Assembly (NCBI GenBank): GCA_002914845.1
Contig: JXTC01000021.1
Coordinates: 1,145,067-1,209,066 of the forward strand
Direction: 5' to 3'
Length of the DNA stretch: 64,000 nucleotides
Source of the DNA: Trema orientale
Taxonomy: Eukaryota > Streptophyta > Magnoliopsida > Rosales > Cannabaceae
Position numbers and translations under genes: made by a program. Below the pieces are notes generated by a model. The model was not told the DNA's origin. It made no database searches and was given only the letters and a program-made list of their open reading frames with translations. Positions 23,181-34,790 of this stretch are shown here, piece after piece (the first letter of the stretch is position 1; each line of letters begins with the position of its first letter).

Positions 23181-24535
23181 AACTTATAATGATGATGCTA
23201 ATTACTGAGTACTAAAGACACAGATCACAGACTAAATACAGATTGGTAAGAAGACTTTTTATCTTTTTTAAATAATTCCTTTCCTTTTCTTTTTTTTTTT
23301 TTGGTTTGGAAAAAAAAAAAAAAGGTGGGCTTCCAAGGAGTTGCAGGTGAAAGCTTTAATAATGTCATAGAAATTAGTAAGTTATCGGTCTTAAAAATAT
23401 AATTCAAGAAAATAGTAATTAAAAAGAAAAAAGAAGAAATCATTTTAGTTGAAATTATTCCTACCCGTGCCAATGTCCCAATCCCCATGTCAAAAGGGCA
23501 ATGGGCCAGCTAATAAAGACAAAGACAAAGACGGCATGGGCCGTATGTAGTGGAGTGATGTATCTTTTTAGCAAATATTGCAGGAGGAAGCCCTTTGTGC
23601 CTTATCTTTGGCACCGTCCCTCCCTTTTCAAGACTCTTGCTTTCATAAACCTTACTCATGATCCACTCATTACTCTGTCAAGCATAGAATTTATCTTCTT
23701 TGTCACGTAGAATGATAAATGTGTATACATATATATAGATATATATATTTCTCGAGTGATGATAGTACTAATAAATCATTTAATGTCACTAATACGTTTA
23801 TGCTCTCCAACTAGAACGTACTAATTAAGTAGAACATTTATAGAGTTGCGTGCTAATGGTAGTTAATTAACATCTATGATTACCTACGTAGAAACTACAA
23901 ACAACTCTCCTCTCGAATAAAATTATTGACTAAATTAACTACTCCTCCCAGTTCTCACTTCTTATATTCTTTCTCAATCTGGCTAGCTAGTTTTTTTATT
24001 CTTTTTTTTTTTTAAGTAGAAAAATAAACGAAGTACGTTAATAATGTGAGCTGGAGCTACGTAGACCGTTGACACCTACACGTCAAGAAGTCCTATATGT
24101 ACATTTGCGCATAATAATTTACTTTATTCATAATATTGTGACTCAAAACAATATGAGTCCCTGCCGTAGCACTCACCCACCGGCCACCGCGACCTACCCG
24201 CTCTGAAAAGCACACGAAATTTCATTTTCAAGCCAGGTAATTCGTAATTCTAGCTGACTAATATTTGTTTTGCAAGTTATATCTTCCACTATATGTGACA
24301 TGAGCTAAGTATACTTTTGTCTGTATTATATAAATGTAAGAAAAACGTTTAAATAATCATACAACATGGGTTTTATCTATTTATATATGATTAAACAAGA
24401 ATATATGTCCAAATCATAGCATATTAAAATAAATGTAACATATTTGTTATTCATCACCACATAAAGCCAAAAATAAAAATGGTGCTGGCGGTATAGTAGT
24501 TAAACAAAGCAAATAGTATTCCATTCCAATCATGG
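23181..24535. other. Intergenic DNA upstream of the amine oxidase gene
   Basis: AT-rich with poly-A/T runs at 23290-23325 and 24002-24014 and some tandem ATATAG near 23730. No coding signal and no element ends were found. Confidence 0.4.
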
Positions 24536-24865
24536 TAAAAAAAAAAAAAAGGGAAATTTGCTAAAATAGTCCATCCATTTTAGCTCTTTTACAAAGAGGC
24601 CTAGTTTTTTAAGTGATCAAGAGAAGGTCAATTAGGATGACATGTCACTAGTTATTTACTTATTTGTCCATTGGTTTTGATTTTTTTTTTTTGGTAGCAT
24701 TCATTTGTACTTTAAATATAAAAATTTTAAATAAAAAATTGCTAACAAAGAAAAAACAAACTGCTGCTTGATGACCTCGACATGCTTCTCAAATTACCGA
24801 CTCATATGTTGTCACCTCCATGAAACCACCGTACGTGCCAGAAGATCCTTTAACCTGCCATCTTG

Positions 24866-24896
<31 letters not shown>

Positions 24897-24954
24897 AAAC
24901 CATCTTAATATTTTTCAGCTATTTTCGATCTTAACTTAGCTGAACAAATAGGAA

Positions 24955-25455
24955 ATTTAACCTGACAGGTTGCTCGACACCTTGTAGCATATGTCGAGTA
25001 CATTTTGTATAGTCAGGAGTTTTACTCAACAAAGGTGTTGAGGCACTTGACAATAGTGTCGAGTGACTCAGCACTTTTATTCAGTATGTTGGTCTGACCT
25101 TTTATATTCTAAAATTTTACCTGGCAAAGGTGTTGAGTCACTTGACATCCTTGTCAGGTACATCGATTAGGTATCGAGTGACTCGACACTCTTGTCCAGT
25201 ATATTGACCTGATTTTTTATATTCTAAATTTTACTCGACAAAGGTGTTGAGACACTCGATATCTTTGTCAGGTGATTAGGTGTCGAGCAAATATTGAGTA
25301 GGCATCGAGTGTGTCGAGCTAATTTTTGTAAATTCAGAAATCTTACTCGACAAGCTTGTTGAGTAGCTCGATAAGCTTGTTGAGTCAATTTTACATAATA
25401 AAAATCTTACCCAATAGCTTATCAAGTGGCTCGGTACTATTGTTGAGTTTCTTTT
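24955..25455. repeat. Dyad-rich CTCGAC/GTCGAG repeat block
   Basis: Motifs such as ACTCGACA, GTGTCGAGTGACTCGACA and AAAGGTGTTGAG recur every 20-60 bases in both orientations, so neighbouring units can pair. They are degenerate, with frequent C-to-T changes at the CG. Similar units return at 26510-26640 and 26955-27300. Confidence 0.75.
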
Positions 25456-25734
25456 TTAACAAAAATTTAGTAATATAATTATTATTATAATTAGAGAAAA
25501 TGTCATAAAATGACCTTATATTTTATTATGTTTCTACGAAATCCTCTGTAATTTGAAAACTATGGAAAAAGTTCTTTGAATTTTATATTTTAATACGCTT
25601 GTAATTTTACTATTTTTGGAATTCAACTTTTTCATGTAAGCTAAGTCGGAAAAATTATATAACTAGTATGAATAAATCATATAATTTTGACAAAAAAATA
25701 TGTTTGTATTAATTAAGAACATAAACAAAGTTAT

Positions 25735-26460
25735 AATTCTATAAATAATTTGAATGAAGTAAGAGATAAGTTTTTGACTTTGATTCATTATATCTATAAA
25801 ACTATGAATAATGAAACTCAAATTACACAAGTAATGTAAATAAAGTGAGAATTCTATAAGTAATATGTATGAGTTATTACAAATTCAAAATACAAATTCA
25901 AATTTTGATTTATCATATATCTTTAGAAATATGATAAATATTTGACTTTGTTCCATTATATCTTTAAAACTACGAATAATGAAACTTAAATTACTCAAAT
26001 AATGTAAATAAAGTGAAAATTTTATAAGTGATATTATGAATGAGTTAGTTTTATTACTCAGGAAATGTCAATAAAGTGAGAATTCTGTAAGTAATACAAA
26101 TGAGTTTATTACAAATACAAATTTTGATTTATCATATATCTTTAAGAATATGATAAATATCAGATTTTGAATGAGTTAGTTTCATTACTCGAGTAATGTC
26201 AATAAAGTGAGAGTTCTGTAAGTAATACAAATGAGTTTATCATAAATTCAATATTTGATTTATCATATATCTTTAAGAATATGATATATATCAGATTTTG
26301 ATCTCTGATATCTTCAAAACTATGAATAATGAAACCTAATTTAATTGAATAGTGAGAAGTTCACAAATAATACGAATAAGTTTAGAAATAAACTTATAAG
26401 TTTGATTTATCATATTTATCTTATGAAGTGTGTCTAATAAAATTTAAATTACTTAATTAT
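25735..26460. repeat. Tandem repeats of about 120-170 bp
   Basis: Units carry the ordered phrases ATAATGAAAC, AATGTAAATAAAGTGAGAATTCT (23 bases, split AATGTAAATAAAGTG and AGAATTCT), AAGTAATA, GAGTT and TTTGATTTATCATATATCTTTA. They recur four to five times with indels. Non-coding, inside the MULE-like element. Confidence 0.7.
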
Positions 26461-27600
26461 TTTTAACTTGAATAGATTTAGAATTCTATCAATAATACAA
26501 ATAAATTATAAGAACTTGAGTGACTTGACACCTTTGTCAGGTTTGTCGAGCACATTTTGTACATTATGAAATTTTACCCAACAAGGGTGTCGACTCGATG
26601 TCGAGTAGATCGAAAAATGTATTGGGTATATCAAGCTGATTTTAAATGATAGCCTTGGCTTATAACTCATTTCCAAATCAATACATTACGATCTATCTCG
26701 GTGTTTTTATATACTTCTTTCACCAAATCCTTATACGCTGTGTTAGTTATGACTAAAATTCCTATTGATTGTTATCTCTCTTTAACCTATTTCCACACTT
26801 CTTTAATATCTTTCCACTCACCATTATATGAAACAAAAATTGTTTTCATTTCATATGTATTTGATGACTTATTTGTGCAAAAATAAAGTTCACAGATAAG
26901 AAAACATATATGAAAGTATAAAGAGCATTCAAAATTTGGTAAAATCAGTAAACTTTTATACTATTCGACAACTCTATCAAGTGACTCGACATGCTGAGTG
27001 GTTTGATAGTGCTTTTGGATAGGCTCGACAAGTCTGTCGAGTGAGTCGACATAACTATCGAGTTATTAGATACACTTGTCAAGTGACTCGATAGTTATGT
27101 TGAGCAAATAACCAGAGAGGATTTTAAGATTTAAGTGTAGTCAAGCGTTGTCGAGTACTACTGATCAATAATAATGTCAAGCAATGTCTAATAAGGTCAA
27201 GACCATCTCGACAGAGTTGTACTTGACAATTAAACTCGATAAAAGTGTCGAGTTTTACTTGATAAAGTGTCGATTTATACTAGACATAATTGTTGAGTCA
27301 AATCTGGGTTTCTTCCTCACGAATGTACTACAACTTTTGGTTGAAAATGCAAGCTTTTTAAGCTCAAAAATGGTTTAAAAAATTTATATTTGTACTAAAA
27401 ATTCAAATATTACTTCAAAGTACAATTTATTTCTCTTAAATAAATGAAAAAAATAAATTATATTAATTATTTGAAGGATGAGTTTTAGTTACTTGATTGA
27501 AAAAAAAATCTTGGAAACGGTCGAATATGGAAGATAAAAATTTCAATAGATTCGTTAGTGGATAGAAAAACGATGTAAGAAGAAATGACAAAACATTGCA

Positions 27601-27610
27601 GTATTTATAG
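27601..27610 (-). promoter_or_regulatory. TATA box at the right end of the CTCGAC element
   Basis: The minus strand reads CTATAAATAC about 250 bases inside the right end, pointing into the repeat blocks. This is where a MULE gene promoter would lie. Confidence 0.45.
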
Positions 27611-27856
27611 ATAAACTAGCTTAAAGAAAAAGGAGGAAGATGAGAGAAAAAATGGGTTTCGAGTCTTGACACGAAAAAAAAAAAAAAAACGTTAGCCACC
27701 CATCAAGTCAAAAAGTTTTTCTCTTTTTTTTTTTCAGGGGCATTCTAGTCTCTCCAATAAAGTTATAGTCAAAGAGACTAATTCTAAAATAATAATATTG
27801 AAATAGACTAGTTGCTAAATAAACCTATTGAAAGAGGCGTTTTTGCTAAGGTTCCC

Positions 27857-28860
27857 TAAAAAAAAAAAATTAGCAAGATTCCTGTTACATTCTTTTGGCC
27901 TAAATATACAATTATGAGGGCGGCAGATCGTGTCCACTGTGCGGGATCATATTGAGTTAATGTCTAATATATATATATAATTATTCAATATATAAATCTA
28001 ATTTGTGACCTGCGTTACCAAAAAAAAAGAAAAAAACTCAACATAAAGTTGGCTCGCACATACATGGGCTGATTCGGGCTCGACTTGCTTGACTTGTTTC
28101 GATAAAAACACTTAACTCACAACCCATTTTAAGCTACCAACCCCCTTTTGACCCCGGATTTTTTCTTAAGAAAAAAACTTCTATTCTCTTTTTTTAGAGA
28201 CTATTTTAGCCTTATTTTAAAAGAAATTAATTATGTGCGGAAAAATTTTATACAAATTAGAGTATCCATTCTTTATTTATTATACACAATAAAAGGTAAT
28301 GTTATTTTGTTTTTATGTTTTTTTATTAGTTTTTAAATTAAGAATATTTTTTATTGTTTGATTATTTGTATATTTATTAGCAGGTCAAGTTCTTGTGAAA
28401 CGGGTCAAACAGATCGACCCAATTTCAACCTGTATTACTTTTTTTATACACCTTAACCCGGAGACAAAAAAAAAAAAAAGAAAAAAAGTGTCATTTTTAT
28501 GTCGGATTGAAACCTGAATTGCCACCCTTGAAAATTCTAGAAGAGCATGGAAAAAGCCAAAACCAATTGATTAATATCAGACATTTACCGTTAGTGGAGG
28601 AATAAAAATGTATTACTATGTATTATCTTAATTAGAAGACTTTGGCAGCTGATCAAGGCCAGTTTAATTATGTTTCCTTATCAATATTAGTGGACCTTCT
28701 TTTTATAATGTTAATAGCTAATTAATTAAATATTCTATTGTTTTGTTTTTTTTTTTTTTGTTGGTAGTGGGGAAAATATATACTAATGAACATGCAACAT
28801 TTGTTTCATTTACGTACCTTTTTTCCAGTGGACGCATCTGGAAATGGAAGTAGACAAAAA
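27857..28860. other. Intergenic DNA with a possible hAT end
   Basis: At 28040-28532 the wording resembles the terminal region of hAT elements: GGGCT/GGGTC phrases and a terminal GAATTGCCACCCTTG, whose reverse reads CAAGGGTGGCAATTC. No partner end or target duplication was found. The rest is AT-rich. Confidence 0.3.
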
Positions 28861-29048
28861 GCCTGTTTGGCACAACTTTCAAAGATCTTTTAGGGCTCAA
28901 AAGATCTTTTAAGAGTGTTTGGATGAATTTTTAGAAGATCTTTTTGTATCCAAAAGATCTTTTTAAAGAAGCATGGACCTACCATCTTTTTTAAGAAGAT
29001 CTTTTTATATTTTTACTTCAAGAAGTAAAAGCTATCCCAAACAGGCCC
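28861..29048. mobile_element. Second copy of the AGATCT MITE
   Basis: Opposite-orientation copy of 15414-15603. Ends are GCCTGTTTGGC and CCCAAACAGGCCC, with the same series of AAAGATCTTTT palindromes and the TTACTTCAAGAAGTAA dyad. The high similarity suggests recent spread of the family. Confidence 0.8.
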
Positions 29049-29490
29049 AAAGCACTACTATATAAATAGTATTGGAACAAAAAAAAATGTACTACTCCAA
29101 AGTCCAATGCTTTTGCTAGATTCTTTTTTCGTCCTTGTTGTTTTCGATAAGAAAATTAAGCCAAAAGAATCTAAACTGAGCTCCCCACTCAATTGTAGTC
29201 TTGTAGAATACATAATTTAATGAAAAAAAAAAAGAGCGAGAGGATTCTGAACTATTTCAAGGAAAATTTAAATATTGTTGATATGTATATGTAATGTGTA
29301 TGATCATGATTAGAGGAAGTGGTATATAATAACAGAGTTGTATGTATGTAATTTATATATCTTACACAGTCTTTAATATTTCCCCTGGTTACCAGTATGA
29401 CACTACGAATAGATCATTTATTTATCTTTTGATAAGTAATATTGGATTAAAAAATATATTTGTAAATAAATATGTAGAGGAAAAAAAAAA

Positions 29491-29897
29491 GGGTTTCTTA
29501 CACTTATACCTATAAAAAATGAAAAGAATTACAAAAATACGGAAGTCACAGTTTTTTCCAGTTGTCGTACGGTTTTAATTAGAGAAATATCACTTTTTAA
29601 AAAATATTTAGAAAATTACCACTTTTAAAATAGTTACTGGTTACCAGTTTCCAGAAACTGGTTACTAGAAACTGGTTACCAACTATATATCAGTTATAAA
29701 TATCTTCGGTTACTAGTTACCAGTTTCTGGAAACTGGCTACTAGAAACTAGTTACTATTCTAAAAAATGGTATTTTTATAAATATTTTTTAAAAAGCGGT
29801 ATTTTTCTAATAAAAACCGTTCCGCACCGTGAAAAACACAAAAGCACCGTATTTTTCCAATTCTTTTCAAAAGTACTGTAATTTTTTCTAATTTCCC
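29491..29897. mobile_element. GTTAC-box MITE copy 1 (407 bp)
   Basis: Starts GGGTTTCTTACACTTATACC and ends CTAATTTCCC. GAAAAGAATT and AAAAATACGG occur inverted near both ends. Ten A residues flank each side (29481-29490, 29898-29907), and copy 2 of the surrounding duplication has a single A-tract at this site. The centre holds dyads of GGTTACCAGT and ACTGGTTACTAG boxes. Non-coding. Confidence 0.8.
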
Positions 29898-30017
29898 AAA
29901 AAAAAAAGCCAATATGAGATGATTAGAAGAGCCTAATTTTGCATAAGCAATTACTAGAAGAAGGCTCTCACCGAGTCCAACACCGCGCTTAAAGCCTGGG
30001 CTAGAGAGTTGAATTAA

Positions 30018-30409
30018 GGGTTTCTTATACTTATACCTATAAAAAATGAAAAGAATTACAAAAATACGGAAGTCACAATTTTTTCCAGTTTTCGTACGGT
30101 TTTAATTAGGGAAATATCACTTTTTAAAAATATTTAGAAAATTACCACTTTTAAAATAGTTACTGGTTACCAGTTTCTGGAAACTGGTTACTAGAAACTG
30201 GTTACCAATTATATATCAGTTATAAATATCTTCGGTTATTAGTTACCAGTTTCTGAAAACTGGTTACTATTTTAAAAAATGGTATTTTTATAAATATTTT
30301 TTAAAAAGAGATATTTTTCTAATAAAAACTGTACCGCACCGTGAAAAATACAAAAGCACCGTATTTTTTCAATTCTTTTAAAAAATACCGTATTTTTTCT
30401 AATTTCCCC
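30018..30409. mobile_element. GTTAC-box MITE copy 2 (392 bp) with perfect 9-bp target duplication
   Basis: Same family and orientation as 29491-29897. TTGAATTAA precedes (30009-30017) and follows (30410-30418) it exactly. The duplicate copy of the host segment lacks the insertion (GGACTAGATTAATCACATTT). A 9-bp duplication points to Mutator-type transposase. Confidence 0.87.
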
Positions 30410-30551
30410 TTGAATTAATCACATTTCTTTAGGACTAGGCCCAACGTAGCTTCGGCCTTCTTTAGCCCACATATATTACTCGTGCATGGTTTGACTAATT
30501 ATAAGGAATCTATATGGGAGTTAGTATATTAAAAAATATATTTATAAATAA

Positions 30552-30828
30552 GGGAAATTGACGTAAATAATAATAATTTTAACTAAAATGACTTTTTTAT
30601 GAGTATTTTGAAAAATAATTTTTCTAGTAGTATTTTAGTGATTTGTGACCCAGTGTGACGGAGGGTCACACAATTTATGACTATTGATTAATCCTATAAA
30701 AGTTATAATTTTATAGTCACAAATTGTGTAACCCCTGGTCGTATAATTTGTGACACTAATAGAAATGTAAATTTCAAAAGACTAACAAAAAATCATTTTG
30801 TGCTAAATTAGTACTAGGTCAATTTCCC
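30552..30828. mobile_element. 277-bp MULE-type MITE
   Basis: Ends GGGAAATTGACGTA and (reverse) GGGAAATTGACCTA form TIRs. The flanks TATAAATAA (30543-30551) and TAAAAATAA (30829-30837) match at 8 of 9. The interior contains inverted TCACAAATT/AATTTGTGAC boxes. Copy 1 of the host duplication shows the uninterrupted site. Confidence 0.8.
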
Positions 30829-31099
30829 TAAAAATAAATATGTAAGAAAAAAAAAAGCCAACGTGAGATGATTAGAGGAGCCTAATCCTACATGAACAAT
30901 TATTAAAAGAAGTCTCCCCCCAAGTCTAACACGGCGCCTGAAGTCTGGAGTCTGGACTAGATTAATCACATTTCTTTAGGGCCAGGCCCAACCTAGCCAC
31001 CCAGATTGCCTGGAAAACTTACGGCATTCTTTAGTCCACTTATATTACTCCTTGTATATGGTTTAACTAATTATAAGGAATATATATGGGAGTTACTAT

Positions 31100-32404
31100 T
31101 GATAAATGCATGAAATACATTTTGGACAATAGATAATTAATGGCATTTTTCAATATTGTAATTCTTTTTGTGGTGTTTTAGTACGATTATTTTGCACTGG
31201 TCAATTTTGATATTTGTATTTTTTTTTTGTGTTAACAGCCCACCAAAACATGCATCTTTGTCTAAGGCCCAAGATAGTAAGTAATTTAAGTGAAGCCCAA
31301 TAATGCAATAAGCTATGCAAATCTTGCTAGAAAAAGCCCAATGATATGTGAAGAATTGCTAAAAACAGTTTTTCCTGAATTTAAATATTGTCATGCCATT
31401 TACTCCTTGATAACGCATGATTTGGGAAAAGTTATCAAGAATTACCTCATTTCGACATTTGTAGCAAAATTGGTGGCAAAAAAATTGAAGTATGTTCAAG
31501 CTGTCAAAAGTTATTAATCTTAGTTTGATTGTTTGCACTTGGTCCTCCAATTTGTCTATATTCTTGCCAACCATTGTCTAGCCATTGGAATGCAATCTCA
31601 CCAACCAATCTCCACCAAACCTCTTGCCATATAAAGCTCAATCAAATCACATTGACACATATGCAATCATGAACTTAGACAAGTGAATGCCCAAGTACAT
31701 GATAAGCTTCAATGGAGAATTCATGGGCTGATTTGATTGGGATAATCATGGAAAGATTAGAGCTGATTTTGTAAATATAATCTTACACTATAAAAAGAGC
31801 ACCTTGGCATCATTCTTCAACACACTAAAAATTATTCAGTTCTCCAATTTTTAAGAGTATTGTTTTCCAATTCTTCTTCACACTTTCTCTCTATAATTTG
31901 TGAAATGAATTGCAAGTTAGGTTAGTTCTAGAGCAAGGTTAAGAGATGATCTTTTTCGTTTAATTCTTGTGTTATGCTACTTTGATTCTTCTGTAAGGTT
32001 TTCATGTTTATATATTTTGTTTGTTAAACTCTTTATTATTCTTAATAGTGAATTCTAGTAGTTATGTTCTTCAATATCATATAAATATCGTCATATTCTT
32101 TTAATGTGGTTATTATTAGAATTATAATTGCTTTTGATTTGTATATTTTATAAGTTTGTCTTTTATTGCAATATAATCTATGGGCGCGTCTACAGTAGGG
32201 GCGCCCCTGCGTAGGGCTCTATCTATACACCGTTTGATGGGAATCTATGAGAAATACAAACAAATTATTATTCTTAATAGTGAATTCTAGTAGTTATGTT
32301 CTTCAATATCATATAAATATCGTCATATTCTTTTAATATGGTTATTATTAGAATTATAATTGCTTTTGATTTGTATATTTTATAAGTTTGTCTTTTATTG
32401 CAAT
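31100..32404. other. Possible LTR-like repeat and unclassified DNA
   Basis: From TGTTAACAGCCCACC (about 31231) the wording resembles a retroelement LTR, and a good TATA box (CTATAAAAAGAGC, near 31788) is followed by a plausible start region. No matching second LTR, primer site or target duplication was found, so it could be a solo LTR or another repeat. No coding region. Confidence 0.3.
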
Positions 32405-32496
32405 ATAATCTATGGGCGCGTCTACAGTAGGGGCGCCCCTGTGTAGGGCTCTATCTATACACCGTTTAATGGGAATCTGTGTATAAATAGATTTCC
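32033..32496. repeat. 232-bp tandem duplication including half a MITE
   Basis: The stretch beginning CTTAATAGTGAATTCTAGTA at 32041 returns at 32273 almost unchanged. The repeat covers the flank, ATAATCTAT and the left half of the GGGCGCG MITE up to GATGGGAATCT. The first copy therefore carries a truncated MITE. Confidence 0.85.
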
Positions 32497-32585
32497 CACA
32501 GATTCGCGTTATTCCTCACAGATTCCCATCAAACGGTGTATAAAGGGTGGCCCTATGTAAGGGCGCCCCTACTGTAGCCCTCCCC
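32414..32585. mobile_element. 172-bp near-palindromic MITE with 9-bp target duplication
   Basis: The arms pair over most of the length: CTACAGTAGGGGCGCCC, TAGGGC, TATACACCGTTT, ATGGGAATCTGTG and their reverse complements, around a small AT-rich loop. ATAATCTAT flanks it perfectly (32405-32413, 32586-32594). It is G+C-rich compared with its setting. A 9-bp duplication suggests a MULE-related element. Confidence 0.87.
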
Positions 32586-32594
32586 ATAATCTAT

Positions 32595-33449
32595 TTGATA
32601 AATTGTCAATTTTAGGTAACATATAAGATAATTTTCGTGGTTTACAACGAGTTTTTCAAATCAAATACCTCTCTTTTCTCTCAAAAGTTTTCAAGATCAT
32701 ATTTTCCAATTGTATATTTGGGAAGTGAAGCACGCAACTGAGTAGTAATTAGGAATCAAAGTCAGTAATAGTAAAACAAATGATTAAGTGATCCTCTAAA
32801 CCTTGAATTTATTATTCTGATTATTATCTTTATTCACTATCTGTTTTATTTCTCACACCATCTATTTATCTTTATTCTATTTTATTCATGCTTTTCTTAT
32901 CTTCTTGTTAATCTTTTTTGTTAATTTGTCTTATATGTGGGATCGGCACCTCAAATTTGCTACAACTACTGAAGTGCAATTTGAGCGTAAATCAAGTATA
33001 TTTCCTATCAATAGAGAATCCAAATTTGACAATTAAATTTTAATGAAAGGTTTATAAAAATAAATGCTATCATTTAATTTATAATAAAATTTATTCCAAT
33101 ATACTAATTATAACCATTAGATTGAAATGTGAACGTTAAAATTGGTTTTTTCAATCAGTAGGCAATTTTAAAAAAAAAAAAAATCTATTATAACTGTTCC
33201 TTATATAGATATTTGGCTTTCATAGAGGCATATAAATATAGTATATGAAAACGGAAAGAACCAAGAAGTAGTTCTCATCTAGAGTCGGAGGCAAACAAAT
33301 TATAGGGCCAGACTAAACGTGTTTCAGTTGATAATTAATGACATTTTCTATATTTTGTTCCTTTAATTATATGTAAAGCGAACAGATCAAATGTTTTAAA
33401 GCGAACAGATCAAATGTTTTAAAACACACATACTTTGCTTTAATTTTAG
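32595..33449. other. AT-rich DNA, nothing coding
   Basis: Contains a 24-base direct repeat (AAGCGAACAGATCAAATGTT twice near 33376-33424) and AT-rich filler. The phrase around 32940-33000 may close the LTR-like repeat begun near 31231, which is not proven. Confidence 0.3.
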
Positions 33450-33889
33450 AGCTAATGATATTAATAGCCCTAGAATTATACATGTTGTATCACTTTATCC
33501 TTACATAGTAATAGTCCCTGAATTATGTAATTATTGCAACAATGATCTTTTTGTTACAAACTGTTAAATATTTAACAGAAATAAGTTATTACAAGTATAT
33601 GATTTAATAACCATGGTAAAAATTGAGATTCTAAATTTTTAACTTATACAATAAATAACCAAGATTTGTGCAATTACTACGGTAATGACTATTTTTTCAC
33701 AAATTGTTATTTTTTATGCAAAAACGAGTCATGTTAAAAAGGCAGTTTAGTAACTATGACTAAAAATGATATGCTGACTCATAGAAATGAGTCATTATTG
33801 TTTCATAATTCAGGACCATTATTATGCAGGTTAAAAGTTTAGGGAGCAAAGTGATGCAATGAGTATAATTTAAGGACCATTACTATATT
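33450..33889. mobile_element. Inverted-repeat MITE, about 440 bp
   Basis: The left arm (AATAGCCCTAGAATTATACA, then TGTATCACTTTATCC, then AATAGTCCCTGAATTATG) is mirrored by the right arm (AATGGTCCTTAAATTATACT, TGCATCACTTTGCTCCC, AATGGTCCTGAATTATG in reverse complement). The ends are approximate and the target duplication is unclear (possibly TA). Confidence 0.6.
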
Positions 33890-34790
33890 GAGAAATTATA
33901 ACTAAAATAACTTCTGTTTTTAAAAAAGTGCAAAAAAAACTTTTTATTTTGGGAATTCAAAAGAAGAACCTTCTATTTAAGGAATGTTATCACTAAAATA
34001 CTTTTTAAAAAAAAAAAGTGAAAAAAAACTTGTATTTTTTAAAATTCAAAATGAATACTTTATATTTGAATTATCATATTTTGTTACCTTTGACCGGTCA
34101 AAAACTTCAAAAAAATTAGTAACATTTTACTCCTATTATATTATTGTAAGCCACACAACATATTTGAAAATGAGAGGAGAGAGAATATATATGGCCTAAA
34201 ACATCTTAAAAAATAAAATTCTTCCATCTATAATTGCAACACAAATTCCAAGAAGAAAAAAAAATAATTTAAAACTTTCGTAAATTTTGAAAGTGACAAA
34301 AGAAAAATTATTTTCTCTATAGTTGTAGCACAAATCTAAAAAAAAATATATATATATAATTTTTGAAAATGATAAAAACTTCGAAAAATTTTAGATTTTT
34401 TTTTCTTTTCTGGATTTGTGCTGCAACTATGGATTGAAAAGTATTTTTTTTTAAAAGAAATTTTAGACTATATTCTTTCTCCCATCATTTTCAAGTATAA
34501 TGTGTGCCTTAAGATAATATAATAATAGATAAATGTTAATTTTACTAATTTTTTTGAAGTCTTTGACCAGTCGAAAATAGCAAATGATATGATAATTTAA
34601 ATAGAAGGTATTTATTTTAAATTTTAATAATACAAGGGGTTTTTCACATTTTTTTTAAGATAAAAAGTATTTTAGAAATAATTTTCCTTAAATAAAAGGT
34701 ACTTATTTCGAATTTTAAAAAACACAAAAAAAAAAAAAATTTCCACACTTTTTTTAAAATAGAGGATATTTTAGTGATAATTTCACTACC
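33890..34790. mobile_element. Foldback element with arms of about 360 bp
   Basis: GAAATTATAACTAAAATA at the left is mirrored by GAAATTATCACTAAAATA at the right in reverse. The pairing continues through TTTGACCGGTCAAAA/TTTGACCAGTCGAAAA, AAACTTCAAAAAAATTAGTAA and TTGCAACACAAATTCC to a centre near 34335. Non-coding. No target duplication is clear, partly because it abuts the MITE at 33450-33889. Confidence 0.7.

Larger units (their letters stand above)
24551..27856. mobile_element. 3.3-kb non-autonomous MULE-like element filled with CTCGAC repeats
   Basis: The left end GGGAAATTTGCTAAAA and the right end read in reverse (GGGAACCTTAGCAAAAA) form imperfect short TIRs, followed by AGAGGCC/CGCCTCTTT phrases on both sides. 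Both ends sit in a T-plus-A tract (14 A before, 12 A after), consistent with an A-rich 9-10-bp target duplication. The interior has no coding frame. It holds two blocks of short CTCGAC/GTCGAG repeats (24955-25455 and 26955-27300, plus 26510-26640), a block of longer tandem repeats (25735-26460), a CT microsatellite (about 24868-24895) and a TATA box near the right end reading inward. Confidence 0.65.
29444..31099. repeat. Tandem segmental duplication split by three element insertions
   Basis: Two direct copies of a unit of about 270 bp occur. Copy 1 is in pieces (29444-29490, 29908-30017, 30419-30523) and copy 2 is 30524-30551 plus 30838-31099. Shared ordered landmarks are TTAAAAAATATATTT, an A-tract followed by GCCAA, GTGAGATGATTAGA or its variant, AATCACATTTCTTTAGG, and AAGGAAT with ATATGGGAGTTA. 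Each copy is interrupted where the other is not. Confidence 0.8.

Noticed and set aside
24551-27300. CRISPR-like or satellite interpretation of the CTCGAC repeats
   Set aside because: The repeats are irregular in spacing and orientation and sit inside a plant DNA element. CRISPR arrays do not occur in plant nuclear DNA.
31231-33010. Full LTR retrotransposon
   Set aside because: Only LTR-like wording and a TATA box are visible. No second LTR, primer site or target duplication was found, so it was kept only as a low-confidence note.
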